From positions 6,991 to 14,528 of the forward strand of contig DNAD01000166.1 in the NCBI GenBank assembly GCA_003484785.1: DNA of 7,538 nt, written 5' to 3'. A program made the translations under genes and the position numbers. Below the pieces are notes generated by a model. That model worked only from the letters and a program-made list of their open reading frames with translations. It made no database searches and was not told the DNA's origin. Shown piece by piece: positions 1 through 6,208 of this stretch. The stretch's first letter is position 1. Each line of letters begins with the position of its first letter. Source of the stretch: Lachnospiraceae bacterium (lineage in GTDB: Bacteria; Bacillota; Clostridia; Lachnospirales; Lachnospiraceae).

Positions 1-13
1 CCGGATCATTTCC

Positions 14-44
14 TCTGCGCCGATTCCGAAGGAATCGGCGCAGA
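14..44. repeat. Perfect 14-bp palindrome just downstream of secY
   Basis: The arms at 14–27 and 31–44 are exact reverse complements around a 3-base loop (GAA on the plus strand), starting 9 bases past the secY stop. The transcript would form a strong GC-rich hairpin, but no run of U follows it: the next bases in the transcript are GGAAATGATCC. It is therefore not a classical intrinsic terminator, and transcription probably continues into genes beyond the window. The 11 bases CTGCGCCGATT at 15–25 are identical to the left edge of the repeats at 4421 and 6091, so I read this as a possible short member of the same palindromic family. Confidence 0.75.
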
Positions 45-53
45 TCCTGTTCA

Positions 54-1367
54 TCAATCAGTTAAAAATCCCTTGTAGTTTCTTACGAGCATCTGTGACT
101 CGATCTGCTTAATGGTCTCAAGGATAACGCTGACGATAATGATCAGCGAGGTTCCGCCGAAGGAGACGCTTGCGTTAAACAGACCGTTGCAGATGATGGG
201 GATCAGTGCAACTATCAAAAGCCCTACCGCCCCTATGAAAACTATGTAGTTAAGTATCTTTGTAAGATAATCGCTGGTAGGCTTGCCCGGCCTGATTCCC
301 GGAATGAAGCCGCCCTGCTTCTTCATGTTGTTCGCAACCTCAAGCGGATTGAAGGTTATCGAAGTATAGAAGTAAGCGAAGAATACAACCAGTACGATAT
401 AGATAACCGCTCCGATGGAATAGCCGGGGTTTGCAACTCTGAACCAGTTCCCCGAGCTTAAGCAGTTTAATATTCTCTGCCACCATAAGGGGCCTCTGTT
501 TCCCGTAAAGGAAGAAATAACTACGGGAAGCTGCATAAGGCTTGAAGCGAAGATTATGGGAATAACTCCGCCCGTGTTTACCTTTAAGGGAATATGGGAG
601 GACTGTCCGCCCATGGTCTTTCTTCCCTGTATCTTCTTGGCATACTGTACCGGGATCCTTCTCTCCGCATCGTTTAAGATAACGGTAAGGATAACCGTTC
701 CGAGAACGATGGCGATTATGATGATCGCCGCCAGCACTGCGGTAGCAAACGACTTACCCTTCATGAACTGATCATACAGAGAAGCAAAATCCTGAGGTAT
801 CCTGGATACAATGTTTATGGTAAGTACTATGGAAATACCGTTTCCCACACCGTTCTCCGTTATCTGCTCACCTATCCACATAAGGAAGGCCGATCCGCAG
901 GTAAGGGCTGCTATTACGGTGATGACATTAAGTGCATTGTAATCCTCAAGAAGGCCCTGCCTTCCGAAGCCGATGGCCATGGCCGTCGACTCTATAAGCG
1001 ATAAACCAACCGTAACGTATCTTGTAATGGAAGCGATCTTCTTACGGCCGTCCTCGCCCTCTTTCTGCATTTCCTCGAGCTTGGGAATTGCGATCGTTAA
1101 AAGCTGCATAATGATCGAGCTTGTAATATACGGTGTGATGTTAAGAGCAAACACCGACATATTCAGGAACGATCCGCCTGTAAAGGCATCAAGGAAGTTA
1201 AAGGAATCTCCCAGCTGCTGTGAAAACCAGTTTGAAAAATAGGTCCTGTCAACACCGGGAACGGGAAGCTGTGAACCGAATCTTATGACGATCAGCATAA
1301 GAAAGGTGAAAATAAGCTTACCCCTGATCTCCTTGATCTTCCACGCATTCTGGAATGTCTTAAACAT
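54..1367 (-). CDS. secY: SecY, channel subunit of the Sec protein translocase
   Basis: SecY forms the membrane pore through which SecA or the ribosome pushes unfolded proteins, in complex with SecE and SecG. The 437 residues are close to the usual length of about 430–445. I see about ten hydrophobic segments (roughly 17–37, 68–92, 112–133, 146–165, 174–190, 208–231, 265–284, 316–337, 372–393 and 402–420). The plug region follows GGSFLNMSVFALNITPY near 64–80. The GGVIPIIFASSLM stretch lies near 266–278, and the basic cytoplasmic loops lie near 234–250 and 341–361. The start ATG overlaps the rplO stop in a TAATG, with GAGGTG just upstream, so translation is probably coupled to rplO. The stop is TGA at 54–56. 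Identity is certain from these motifs and from the spc position; the segment boundaries are by eye. Confidence 0.98.
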   Translation of the reverse strand: MFKTFQNAWKIKEIRGKLIFTFLMLIVIRFGSQLPVPGVDRTYFSNWFSQQLGDSFNFLDAFTGGSFLNMSVFALNITPYITSSIIMQLLTIAIPKLEEMQKEGEDGRKKIASITRYVTVGLSLIESTAMAIGFGRQGLLEDYNALNVITVIAALTCGSAFLMWIGEQITENGVGNGISIVLTINIVSRIPQDFASLYDQFMKGKSFATAVLAAIIIIAIVLGTVILTVILNDAERRIPVQYAKKIQGRKTMGGQSSHIPLKVNTGGVIPIIFASSLMQLPVVISSFTGNRGPLWWQRILNCLSSGNWFRVANPGYSIGAVIYIVLVVFFAYFYTSITFNPLEVANNMKKQGGFIPGIRPGKPTSDYLTKILNYIVFIGAVGLLIVALIPIICNGLFNASVSFGGTSLIIIVSVILETIKQIESQMLVRNYKGFLTD

Positions 1368-1807
1368 TAGATCACCTCTGCTTTTCCGCCAAGAGCCTCA
1401 ATACGTTCCTTTGCAGACGCGCTAAAGGCGTTTGCGGATACATTAAGCTTCTTTGTTAATTCCCCGTTTCCAAGGATCTTTACGCCATCTTTGGGATTTT
1501 TGATGATCCCTTCCGCAATGAGAGCATCAATGTCAACCGTTGCGTTGTCTTCAAATCTCTCAAGCGCGGAAATATTAATGGCAACTATTTCCTTCGTGTT
1601 CCTGTTCTTGAAGCCGCGCTTGGGAATTCTTCTGTATAAAGGCATCTGACCGCCTTCGAAGCCAATCCTGGGCGCTCCGGAACGAGCCTTCTGACCCTTA
1701 TGGCCTTTACCGGCTGTCTTTCCGTTTCCCGAACCATGTCCACGACCACGTCTAAAATTATCACTCTGCTTCGAACCTCTGGCAGGCCTTAAATTTGATA
1801 ATTCCAT
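1367..1807 (-). CDS. rplO: 50S ribosomal protein L15
   Basis: L15 is a late-assembling large-subunit protein that binds 23S rRNA. This one has 146 residues, the normal size. Its N-terminal third is the typical glycine- and arginine-rich extension ([20 protein letters not shown]), which threads into rRNA. The C-terminal part is the globular domain. I chose the ATG at 1805–1807 because AGGAGG lies at 1815–1820 with 7 bases between, and because [14 protein letters not shown] is the usual L15 start. The frame stays open upstream to a TTG at 1876, but that extension ([11 protein letters not shown]…) is unlike L15 and covers a hairpin. The stop TAA overlaps the secY start. The leader is an unusually long 110 bp. 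Confidence 0.97.
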   Translation of the reverse strand: MELSNLRPARGSKQSDNFRRGRGHGSGNGKTAGKGHKGQKARSGAPRIGFEGGQMPLYRRIPKRGFKNRNTKEIVAINISALERFEDNATVDIDALIAEGIIKNPKDGVKILGNGELTKKLNVSANAFSASAKERIEALGGKAEVI

Positions 1808-1826
1808 TGTGAATCCTCCTTTATCG

Positions 1827-1846
1827 GAAGGGGTGATGACCCCTTC
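1827..1846 (-). promoter_or_regulatory. Hairpin 6 bases upstream of the rplO ribosome binding site
   Basis: In the 110-bp rpmD–rplO spacer (1808–1917), positions 1827–1834 and 1839–1846 are exact 8-base complements (GAAGGGGT / ACCCCTTC) around a 4-base loop. The stem ends 6 bases before the AGGAGG that serves rplO. A weaker second stem lies at 1859–1874 (six pairs, two of them G·U in the transcript). There is no U-tract, so a terminator is unlikely. A role in rplO initiation, mRNA processing or stability is inference. The rest of the spacer shows no coding sequence. Confidence 0.5.
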
Positions 1847-1917
1847 AGTCAATAAGCTGCAGCCTGTAAGCCGCAATTTCTCTTTACTTAGTTTCCGTTT
1901 GGTCCTTCAAAAGGGTC

Positions 1918-2103
1918 TTATAATTCCTCAACCTTTACAAGGTGGCGGACCTGCTGCACCATACCCCTTATGGCCGGATTATCCGGAAGCTCATTGCTCT
2001 TTCCAAGCTTTTTAAGACCGAGAGCCGCAACAGTGGCCTTATGCTTGGGAATAGCGCCTATTGTGGATTTTACCAAGGTAACTTTGATCCTTTTATCTGC
2101 CAT
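1918..2103 (-). CDS. rpmD: 50S ribosomal protein L30
   Basis: L30 is a small single-domain large-subunit protein contacting 23S rRNA. The 61 residues match the bacterial length. The [20 protein letters not shown] opening and the later [18 protein letters not shown] segment are the family's typical strand-helix pattern. The ATG at 2101–2103 sits 14 bases after the rpsE stop. Its ribosome binding site is the GGGGG run in that gap, an imperfect match to AGGAGG. It lies between rpsE and rplO, as in most bacteria. A 110-bp spacer, long for this operon, follows before rplO. Confidence 0.96.
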   Translation of the reverse strand: MADKRIKVTLVKSTIGAIPKHKATVAALGLKKLGKSNELPDNPAIRGMVQQVRHLVKVEEL

Positions 2104-2117
2104 CTCACTATACCCCC

Positions 2118-2627
2118 TTAAGCCCTGATATTCTCAACAGCCTTGCCGCGAAGACGGGCAACCTCCTCAGGAGTCTTTAACTGACTGAGGGCCTCGATCG
2201 TCGCAAGTACAACGTTCTGCTTGTTATTTGAACCTAAAGATTTTGTACGGATGTTCTTGATGCCTGCAAGCTCACACACTGAACGTGCGGGGCCGCCTGC
2301 GATAACACCGGTTCCTTCGGGAGCTCTCTTAAGAAGCACCGAAGCTCCGCCGAATTTTCCCAGATAATCATGAGTAATGCTGTTGTTCTCATCAAGGGCA
2401 ACATCCACCAGCTTCTTCATTGCATCCTCTTTTCCCTTACGGATAGCCTCAGGGATCTCGGCTGCCTTTCCGAGGCCGGCGCCAACATGTCCGTTTCCGT
2501 CACCTACTACGACAAGAGCCGAAAAGCGCATGTTACGTCCGCCCTTAACAACCTTTGTTACTCTTTTAATAGCAACAACCTTTTCTTCAAGCTCTAAGCT
2601 GCTTGCATCTATTATGGTACGTTTCAT
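2118..2627 (-). CDS. rpsE: 30S ribosomal protein S5
   Basis: S5 lies near the mRNA entry and decoding region and contributes to translational accuracy. The 169 residues hold the N-terminal double-stranded-RNA-binding-like domain with the signature [20 protein letters not shown]. The C-terminal half contains [19 protein letters not shown] and [11 protein letters not shown]. Two in-frame ATGs occur, at 2633 and 2627. I chose 2627: AGGAGG at 2635–2640 leaves 7 bases before it but only 1 base before the ATG at 2633, and [10 protein letters not shown] is the family-like start. The AGGAGG overlaps the rplR stop codon (TAGGAGG), giving a tight junction that favours reinitiation by the same ribosome. 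Confidence 0.97.
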   Translation of the reverse strand: MKRTIIDASSLELEEKVVAIKRVTKVVKGGRNMRFSALVVVGDGNGHVGAGLGKAAEIPEAIRKGKEDAMKKLVDVALDENNSITHDYLGKFGGASVLLKRAPEGTGVIAGGPARSVCELAGIKNIRTKSLGSNNKQNVVLATIEALSQLKTPEEVARLRGKAVENIRA

Positions 2628-2638
2628 GTGCATTCCTC

Positions 2639-3007
2639 CTAAAATTTCAGACCGGCTTCTCTTGCCGCATCAGCCAAAGCCTTGATCTTTCCGTGATATA
2701 AAAAGCCGCCTCTGTCAAAAACCACCTCTTCGATACCCTTATCAAGAGCCTTCTTCGCTATAACCTTTCCGAGATAGCCTGCAGCCTCCACATTATTCGT
2801 CTTCTCAAGCTCCGCCTTAACGTCCTTCTGAAGAGTAGACGCCGAAACTAACGTATTTCCCACCGTATCATCGATAATCTGAGCATACATGTGATTGTTG
2901 CTTCTGAACACGGAAAGACGCGGCTTTGTGGAAGTTCCGCTGAAACGGTTACGTATTCTCAGGTGCTTTTTACGTCTGACTTCTGATCTTGATTTTTTAC
3001 TAACCAT
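2639..3007 (-). CDS. rplR: 50S ribosomal protein L18
   Basis: L18 binds 5S rRNA, together with L5, and anchors it in the central protuberance. The 122 residues are of normal length. A basic, disordered N-terminal stretch ([19 protein letters not shown]) precedes the core [20 protein letters not shown]. The family's C-terminal [24 protein letters not shown] is also present. The ATG at 3005–3007 has AAGGAG 10 bases upstream. The stop TAG merges with the ribosome binding site of rpsE. The gap to rplF is only 20 bases. Confidence 0.97.
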   Translation of the reverse strand: MVSKKSRSEVRRKKHLRIRNRFSGTSTKPRLSVFRSNNHMYAQIIDDTVGNTLVSASTLQKDVKAELEKTNNVEAAGYLGKVIAKKALDKGIEEVVFDRGGFLYHGKIKALADAAREAGLKF

Positions 3008-3027
3008 TCTTCACACACTCCTTCGCC

Positions 3028-3570
3028 TTATTTCTTACCTGTCTTACCGACCTTACGCCTGATAGTCTCGTCAGCATACTTGATACCCTTGCCCTTGTAA
3101 GGCTCCGGCCTTCTCTTGTCTCTGATCTCGGCAGCGTACTGTCCTACTTTTTCCTTATCTATACCCTTAACGGTTATCTTGTTCTGTCCGTCCACGACAG
3201 TCTCGATACCCTCGGGATCTTCCATCTCAACGGGATGGGAATAACCTAATGATAATGTAAGCTTTTTGCCCTGCTTCTGCGCCCTGTAGCCGACGCCGTT
3301 GATCTCAAGTACCTTCTCGTAACCGTTTGTTACGCCTACAACCATATTGTGGATAAGAGTTCTTGTAAGACCGTGCAGAGATTTCATTCTCTTAAGATCG
3401 TTGGGGCGCTTTACGATTATCTCTTCGCCCTCTTTCGTGATCTCCATCTCCGGCACCAGAACTCTCTCCAGGGTGCCCTTAGGACCCTTTACAGTCACTT
3501 TATTATTTTCTGCTATATCTACAGTCACACCTGCGGGTATAGCGATTGGCATTCTTCCTATTCGTGACAT
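3028..3570 (-). CDS. rplF: 50S ribosomal protein L6
   Basis: L6 sits near the factor-binding site and sarcin–ricin loop of 23S rRNA. The 180 residues form two repeated L6 domains (roughly 1–80 and 81–165). The second ends in the signature [20 protein letters not shown] place the start at the ATG 3568–3570 ([15 protein letters not shown]), the universal L6 opening. The frame continues upstream to a TTG at 3618, but that extension is not L6-like. The ribosome binding site is poor: the best match is AAGGTAGGT, which needs a one-base bulge to pair with the 16S tail, 9 bases before the ATG. The 151-bp leader is long and partly structured. Confidence 0.97.
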   Translation of the reverse strand: MSRIGRMPIAIPAGVTVDIAENNKVTVKGPKGTLERVLVPEMEITKEGEEIIVKRPNDLKRMKSLHGLTRTLIHNMVVGVTNGYEKVLEINGVGYRAQKQGKKLTLSLGYSHPVEMEDPEGIETVVDGQNKITVKGIDKEKVGQYAAEIRDKRRPEPYKGKGIKYADETIRRKVGKTGKK

Positions 3571-3636
3571 TTCGCCCGTACCTACCTTTCTGAATTTTTC
3601 ACCACCCCAGAGCGTCAATGACTATTGAAAAGATCG

Positions 3637-3650
3637 GGAGGATACCCTCC
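3637..3650 (-). promoter_or_regulatory. Small hairpin holding an orphan Shine–Dalgarno-like motif in the rplF leader
   Basis: In the transcript, AAGGAGG (the AA just upstream of position 3650) begins a stem in which GGAGG (3650–3646) pairs with CCTCC (3641–3637) around a 4-base loop. No start codon lies at a usable distance, so the motif serves no visible gene. It is five base pairs only and may be chance. It sits in the 151-bp rpsH–rplF spacer (3571–3721), which has no credible coding sequence. Confidence 0.3.
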
Positions 3651-3698
3651 TTATCTGCGGTGGTTTTAACACTATCTGCTGACTTATGGTGCTTATTA

Positions 3699-3715
3699 CA
3701 GCCTGATCAAGGCTG
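3699..3715 (-). repeat. Six-bp inverted repeat after rpsH
   Basis: CAGCCT at 3699–3704 and AGGCTG at 3710–3715 are exact complements around a 5-base loop, 6 bases past the rpsH stop. No U-run follows in the transcript, so it is not an intrinsic terminator. Together with the hairpin at 3637–3650 it makes the rpsH–rplF spacer structured rather than empty. Confidence 0.4.
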
Positions 3716-3721
3716 CCAAAC

Positions 3722-4123
3722 CTACCATACGAAACAGAGCACCTCTCCGCCGACACCGGCCTTCCTTGCTTCTCTGTCCGTAATAACTCCGATGTTCGTA
3801 GAAACGATGGCGATCCCGAGACCACCGAGAACCCTGGGAACCTCGTCCTTGCCTGCGTAAACTCTGAGGCCGGGCTTGCTGATCCTCTTGAGGCCGGAAA
3901 TGATCTTCTCATTCTTGTCCTCGCCGTACTTAAGTACGATATGGATCGTCTTAAAAGCGCCGTCATCTATAACATCATATCTCTTTATATATCCTTCCTT
4001 TAAAAGAATCTCAGCTATGGCGAGCTTCATTTTGGATGAAGGAATATCTACCGTATCGTGCTTCGCGGTATTAGCGTTACGAATTCTCGTGAGCATATCC
4101 GCAATAGGATCACTTGTTGTCAT
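3722..4123 (-). CDS. rpsH: 30S ribosomal protein S8
   Basis: S8 is a primary 16S rRNA binder of the central domain. In E. coli it is also the translational repressor of the spc operon. The 133 residues begin [17 protein letters not shown]. They end in the family signature region [20 protein letters not shown] followed by [18 protein letters not shown] chose the ATG at 4121–4123 because AGGAGG lies at 4131–4136, 7 bases upstream. An in-frame ATG 18 bases further up would overlap that site. The stop is TAG. The 73-bp spacer before it carries a 13-bp inverted repeat ending 2 bases from the AGGAGG. I do not see an evident copy of the 16S S8 site, but I could not fold the sequence. Confidence 0.97.
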   Translation of the reverse strand: MTTSDPIADMLTRIRNANTAKHDTVDIPSSKMKLAIAEILLKEGYIKRYDVIDDGAFKTIHIVLKYGEDKNEKIISGLKRISKPGLRVYAGKDEVPRVLGGLGIAIVSTNIGVITDREARKAGVGGEVLCFVW

Positions 4124-4138
4124 TTTATTTCCTCCTAA

Positions 4139-4196
4139 CAAAGTTTTTTTGCAAATGAATATCGTCCTGAAAAACTACGCCCAAAAAAACTTTGGG
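4139..4196 (-). promoter_or_regulatory. 13-bp inverted repeat with an alternative hairpin, in the rpsN–rpsH spacer
   Basis: Positions 4139–4151 (CAAAGTTTTTTTG) and 4182–4194 (CAAAAAAACTTTG) are perfect complements enclosing 30 bases. The distal arm can instead pair locally: CCCAAA at 4180–4185 with TTTGGG at 4191–4196. The two pairings compete for the same bases. In the transcript the local hairpin comes first, directly after the rpsN stop. The long-range pairing becomes possible only once the second arm is made, 2 bases before the rpsH AGGAGG. A switch-like role is inference; A/T-rich arms make the long stem only moderately stable. Confidence 0.5.
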
Positions 4197-4382
4197 TTAC
4201 CAACTCGCTTTCTTCACCCCTGGGATCTGCCCTTTATAAGCAAGCTCGCGGAAACAGATTCTACAAATTCCATATTTTCTCAGATACGCATGTGGACGTC
4301 CACAGATCCTGCAACGGCTGTATTCTCTCGTAGAGAACTTCTGCTTGCGCTGCTGCTTTACTTTCATTGCTGTCTTAGCCAT
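4197..4382 (-). CDS. rpsN: 30S ribosomal protein S14, zinc-binding type Z
   Basis: S14 assembles late into the head of the 30S subunit. This is the short zinc form: 61 residues, with cysteines at 24, 27, 40 and 43 in two C-x-x-C pairs (CRIC and CRIC). It lacks the insertion of the roughly 89–100-residue zinc-free paralogue. The N-terminus [20 protein letters not shown] is basic, as expected, and the C-terminus [11 protein letters not shown] is the family ending. The ATG at 4380–4382 has AGGAGG at 4392–4397, 9 bases upstream. The upstream spacer is mostly occupied by a repeat, and the downstream spacer by another inverted repeat. In Firmicutes, zinc-free S14 copies elsewhere can replace this one under zinc shortage; none is in this window. 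Confidence 0.97.
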   Translation of the reverse strand: MAKTAMKVKQQRKQKFSTREYSRCRICGRPHAYLRKYGICRICFRELAYKGQIPGVKKASW

Positions 4383-4420
4383 GAATTATTTCCTCCTGAC
4401 AAAGTAGAAATCTATCGCTG

Positions 4421-4488
4421 CTGCGCCGATTTGTTTACTATTTCCGGGTTAAGCGCTGTAAGCGCGCCGGAAAACCAAATCGTGCGCA
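4421..4488 (-). repeat. Nested-hairpin intergenic repeat, copy 1 (rplE–rpsN spacer)
   Basis: Bases 4421–4487 match 6091–6157 at 62 of 67 positions without gaps; outside these limits the two flanks differ. The copy can fold into one long interrupted hairpin. The outer stem is 4422–4433 with 4476–4482 and 4484–4488, with one bulged T at 4483. The middle stem is 4441–4447 with 4467–4473 (TTTCCGG/CCGGAAA). The apical stem is 4453–4457 with 4461–4465 around a 3-base loop. It starts 7 bases past the rplE stop and ends 23 bases before the rpsN AGGAGG. No frame in it is credibly coding. I cannot tell from one window whether it is a mobile REP/MITE-like unit or a functional RNA element. Confidence 0.85.
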
Positions 4489-4495
4489 ACCATAT

Positions 4496-5044
4496 TTATG
4501 CCTGTGTCTTCTGATAGGGCATTCCAAACTGTGTAAGCAGCTCTCTTGCCTCTTCGTCCGTCCTGGCTGTAGTTACAATTATAATATCCATACCTCTTAC
4601 CTTATCGATCTTGTCATACTCGATCTCCGGGAAGATTATCTGCTCCTTGATACCGAGAGCGTAATTGCCTCTTCCGTCGAAGGCGTCAGGGTTGACTCCT
4701 CTGAAGTCACGTACACGGGGAAGTGCAAGATTTACGAGACGATCAAGGAACTCGTACATCTTCTCACCTCTTAAGGTTACCTTACAGCCGATCTGCATTC
4801 CTTCCCTTATCTTAAAGTTTGCGATAGCCTTTTTTGCCTTCGTGATAACAGCCTTCTGACCCGTGATCGTCTCCAGATCCTTTACTGCCGACTCAAGCAC
4901 CTTGGCATTTTCTCTGGCTTCGCCAACGCCCATGTTGAGCACAATCTTGTCAAGCCTGGGCACTTCCATGACGTTCTTGTAGCCGAACTTCTTTTTCATG
5001 CCGTCTACGATCTGATCTTTATATAAATCTCTATATCTGCTCAA
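4496..5044 (-). CDS. rplE: 50S ribosomal protein L5
   Basis: L5 binds 5S rRNA and contacts the P-site tRNA from the central protuberance. The 182 residues compare with about 179 in E. coli. They contain the signature [19 protein letters not shown] near 30–48 and the conserved [20 protein letters not shown] and [17 protein letters not shown] segments. The start codon is TTG (5042–5044). No in-frame ATG precedes residue 16, and starting there would remove the conserved [15 protein letters not shown] region. AGGAGG at 5055–5060 lies 10 bases upstream, a little farther than usual. The stop is TAA. rplX ends 27 bases upstream, and the repeat at 4421–4488 follows downstream. Confidence 0.96.
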   Translation of the reverse strand: MSRYRDLYKDQIVDGMKKKFGYKNVMEVPRLDKIVLNMGVGEARENAKVLESAVKDLETITGQKAVITKAKKAIANFKIREGMQIGCKVTLRGEKMYEFLDRLVNLALPRVRDFRGVNPDAFDGRGNYALGIKEQIIFPEIEYDKIDKVRGMDIIIVTTARTDEEARELLTQFGMPYQKTQA

Positions 5045-5071
5045 AGCCTTAGTACCTCCTCTCCCAAATCC

Positions 5072-5377
5072 TTAATCCACAACGTCGCCCGATTTCTTAT
5101 CGTAGCGGACCTTCCTGTCGTCAACAAACTTGAATCCGAGTCTGACAGGCTTGCCCTTGTGAACATACATTACATTGGAAGCGTCGATATATGCCTCTTT
5201 CTCAACGATCCCGCCATTCTGATTTGCCATGGAGGGCTTTGTATGCTTCTTGACAATGTTGACACCCTCTACAAGAACCCTGCGCTTCTTGTGATCTACG
5301 ACGAGTACCTTGCCCTCAGCTCCTACATCCTTGCCGGCGATAACCTTAACGGTATCACCTTTTTTTATCTTCATCAT
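5072..5377 (-). CDS. rplX: 50S ribosomal protein L24
   Basis: L24 is an assembly-initiating protein bound near the 5' end of 23S rRNA. The 101 residues carry the N-terminal KOW motif ([20 protein letters not shown], roughly 3–22), followed by the conserved [14 protein letters not shown] near 38–51. Two consecutive ATGs open the frame, at 5377 and 5374. I use the first, 9 bases from GGAGG at 5387–5391; the second would be 12 bases away. An out-of-frame ATG also lies between that GGAGG and the start. The gap to rplN is 17 bases, typical of coupled genes. Confidence 0.96.
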   Translation of the reverse strand: MMKIKKGDTVKVIAGKDVGAEGKVLVVDHKKRRVLVEGVNIVKKHTKPSMANQNGGIVEKEAYIDASNVMYVHKGKPVRLGFKFVDDRKVRYDKKSGDVVD

Positions 5378-5394
5378 GCTCCCATACCTCCGTT

Positions 5395-5763
5395 TTATAA
5401 TACTTCAGGAGCCAGTGAAACGATCCTCATAAACTGCTTTTCACGAAGCTCTCTGGCTACGGGGCCGAAAATACGTGTTCCCGTAGGGGTCTTGTCATCC
5501 TTTATGATAACCGCTGCGTTTTCGTCAAATCTGATATAAGAGCCATCCTTACGGCGCGCGCCCTTTACGGTACGCACTACTACAGCCTTAACTACATCGC
5601 CCTTCTTTACAACACCGCCGGGCGTTGCATCCTTGACAGTAGCAACGATAATATCGCCTATATTGGCATATCTCCTGGTAGAGCCGCCCATAACTCTGAT
5701 GCACAGAAGCTCTTTGGCACCGGTATTATCAGCAACCCTCAGTCTGCTTTCCTGCTGTATCAT
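5395..5763 (-). CDS. rplN: 50S ribosomal protein L14
   Basis: L14 lies at the subunit interface and forms bridges to 16S rRNA. The 122 residues are the canonical length. The start [20 protein letters not shown] is near-universal, and the family's later [19 protein letters not shown] and [23 protein letters not shown] are present. AAGGAG lies 8 bases before the ATG at 5761–5763. The 60-bp spacer from rpsQ (5764–5823) shows no convincing hairpin, promoter or repeat. Confidence 0.98.
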   Translation of the reverse strand: MIQQESRLRVADNTGAKELLCIRVMGGSTRRYANIGDIIVATVKDATPGGVVKKGDVVKAVVVRTVKGARRKDGSYIRFDENAAVIIKDDKTPTGTRIFGPVARELREKQFMRIVSLAPEVL

Positions 5764-5823
5764 GTCAGTATCTCCTTACGAATTAAACAAATATTATGTT
5801 CTTAGCCTGCAATATATCCGGCT

Positions 5824-6078
5824 TTACTTAGCCTTCTCAACAATCTCTACAAGTCTCCATCTCTTATCCTTTGAGAGGGGTCTTGTTTCCATGACCCTTA
5901 CGGTATCACCGATGTTGCACTCATTATTCTCGTCATGAGCCTTAAGCTTATAGGTTCTCTTAACGATTTTCTTGTAAATGGGATGCTTTACATGGTTCTC
6001 AACAGAAACAACGATGGTCTTATCCATTTTATTACTGGTCACCTTGCCAACCCTGGTTTTTCTTAAATTTCTTTCCAT
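5824..6078 (-). CDS. rpsQ: 30S ribosomal protein S17
   Basis: S17 is an early-assembling OB-fold protein on 16S rRNA. The 84 residues are typical. The opening [20 protein letters not shown] and the signature [20 protein letters not shown] identify the family. The ATG at 6076–6078 follows AGGAGG (6084–6089) after five A residues in the transcript, a short but workable spacing. The base of the repeat hairpin at 6091–6157 comes within about two to three bases of that AGGAGG, which could affect ribosome access. The 153-bp leader is the longest spacer in the window. Confidence 0.97.
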   Translation of the reverse strand: MERNLRKTRVGKVTSNKMDKTIVVSVENHVKHPIYKKIVKRTYKLKAHDENNECNIGDTVRVMETRPLSKDKRWRLVEIVEKAK

Positions 6079-6090
6079 TTTTTCCTCCTA

Positions 6091-6157
6091 CTGCGCCGAT
6101 TTGGCTACTATTTCCGGGTTAAGCGCTGAAAGCGCGCCGGAAAATCAAATCGTGTGC
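6091..6157 (-). repeat. Nested-hairpin intergenic repeat, copy 2 (rpmC–rpsQ spacer)
   Basis: This is the second copy of the 67-bp repeat, in the same orientation as that at 4421–4487. It differs at five positions: 6104, 6105, 6129, 6145 and 6155. Four of these fall in predicted loops and one (6155) in the outer stem. The stems are 6093–6103 with 6146–6152 and 6154–6157 (one bulge at 6153), 6111–6117 with 6137–6143, and 6123–6127 with 6131–6135. The left end abuts the rpsQ ribosome binding site, unlike copy 1, which stands 23 bases away from that of rpsN. Confidence 0.85.
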
Positions 6158-6160
6158 TTA

Positions 6161-6182
6161 GGCACAAACTTCAGTTTGTGCC
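6161..6182 (-). repeat. Perfect 10-bp inverted repeat in the rpmC–rpsQ spacer
   Basis: GGCACAAACT at 6161–6170 and AGTTTGTGCC at 6173–6182 are exact complements. In the transcript this is a compact hairpin, nine pairs with a UGAA loop. It lies 3 bases from the 67-bp repeat. No U-tract follows, so it is not a standard terminator. Confidence 0.65.
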
Positions 6183-6208
6183 GATCCGTTCAGCCTTCCG
6201 AACGAATC
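6183..6208 (-). repeat. Third hairpin of the rpmC–rpsQ spacer
   Basis: In the transcript, 6208–6200 (GATTCGTTC) pairs with 6191–6183 (GAACGGATC): nine pairs including one U·G at 6205/6186, around an 8-base loop. On the plus strand the same position would be a C/A mismatch, so the structure fits RNA from the operon better than a DNA palindrome. It directly adjoins the hairpin at 6161–6182. The remaining 23 bases up to the rpmC stop show nothing further. Confidence 0.4.

Noticed and set aside
1..16. Possible start of the next gene (ATG at 9–7 after AGAGGA)
   Set aside because: Only one base separates the purine run from the ATG, and three codons are visible; the stretch is better explained as flank of the palindrome.
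14..44. Intrinsic terminator after secY
   Set aside because: Strong stem but no U-run on the transcript side; kept as a palindrome only.
1808..1876. N-terminal extension of L15 from an upstream TTG
   Set aside because: AGGAGG is placed correctly for the ATG at 1807, and the extension is not L15-like and overlaps a hairpin.
3571..3618. N-terminal extension of L6 from a TTG at 3618
   Set aside because: The universal L6 start MSRIG begins at 3570; the extension is unlike the family and the nearest AAGGAGG is too far upstream.
3622..3966. Minus-strand frame of about 114 codons running through rpsH in another frame and into the rplF leader
   Set aside because: Arg/Ser-rich shadow composition, no credible start, and overlaps the clear S8 gene.
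3876..4514. Plus-strand reading frame of about 212 codons across rpsH, rpsN and repeat copy 1
   Set aside because: Antisense to two certain ribosomal-protein genes, no recognisable protein features and no good ribosome binding site; a shadow frame.
5764..5823. Internal promoter in the rpsQ–rplN spacer (TAATAT and TTGCAG on the minus strand)
   Set aside because: Spacing is about 10 bases and the -35 match is poor.
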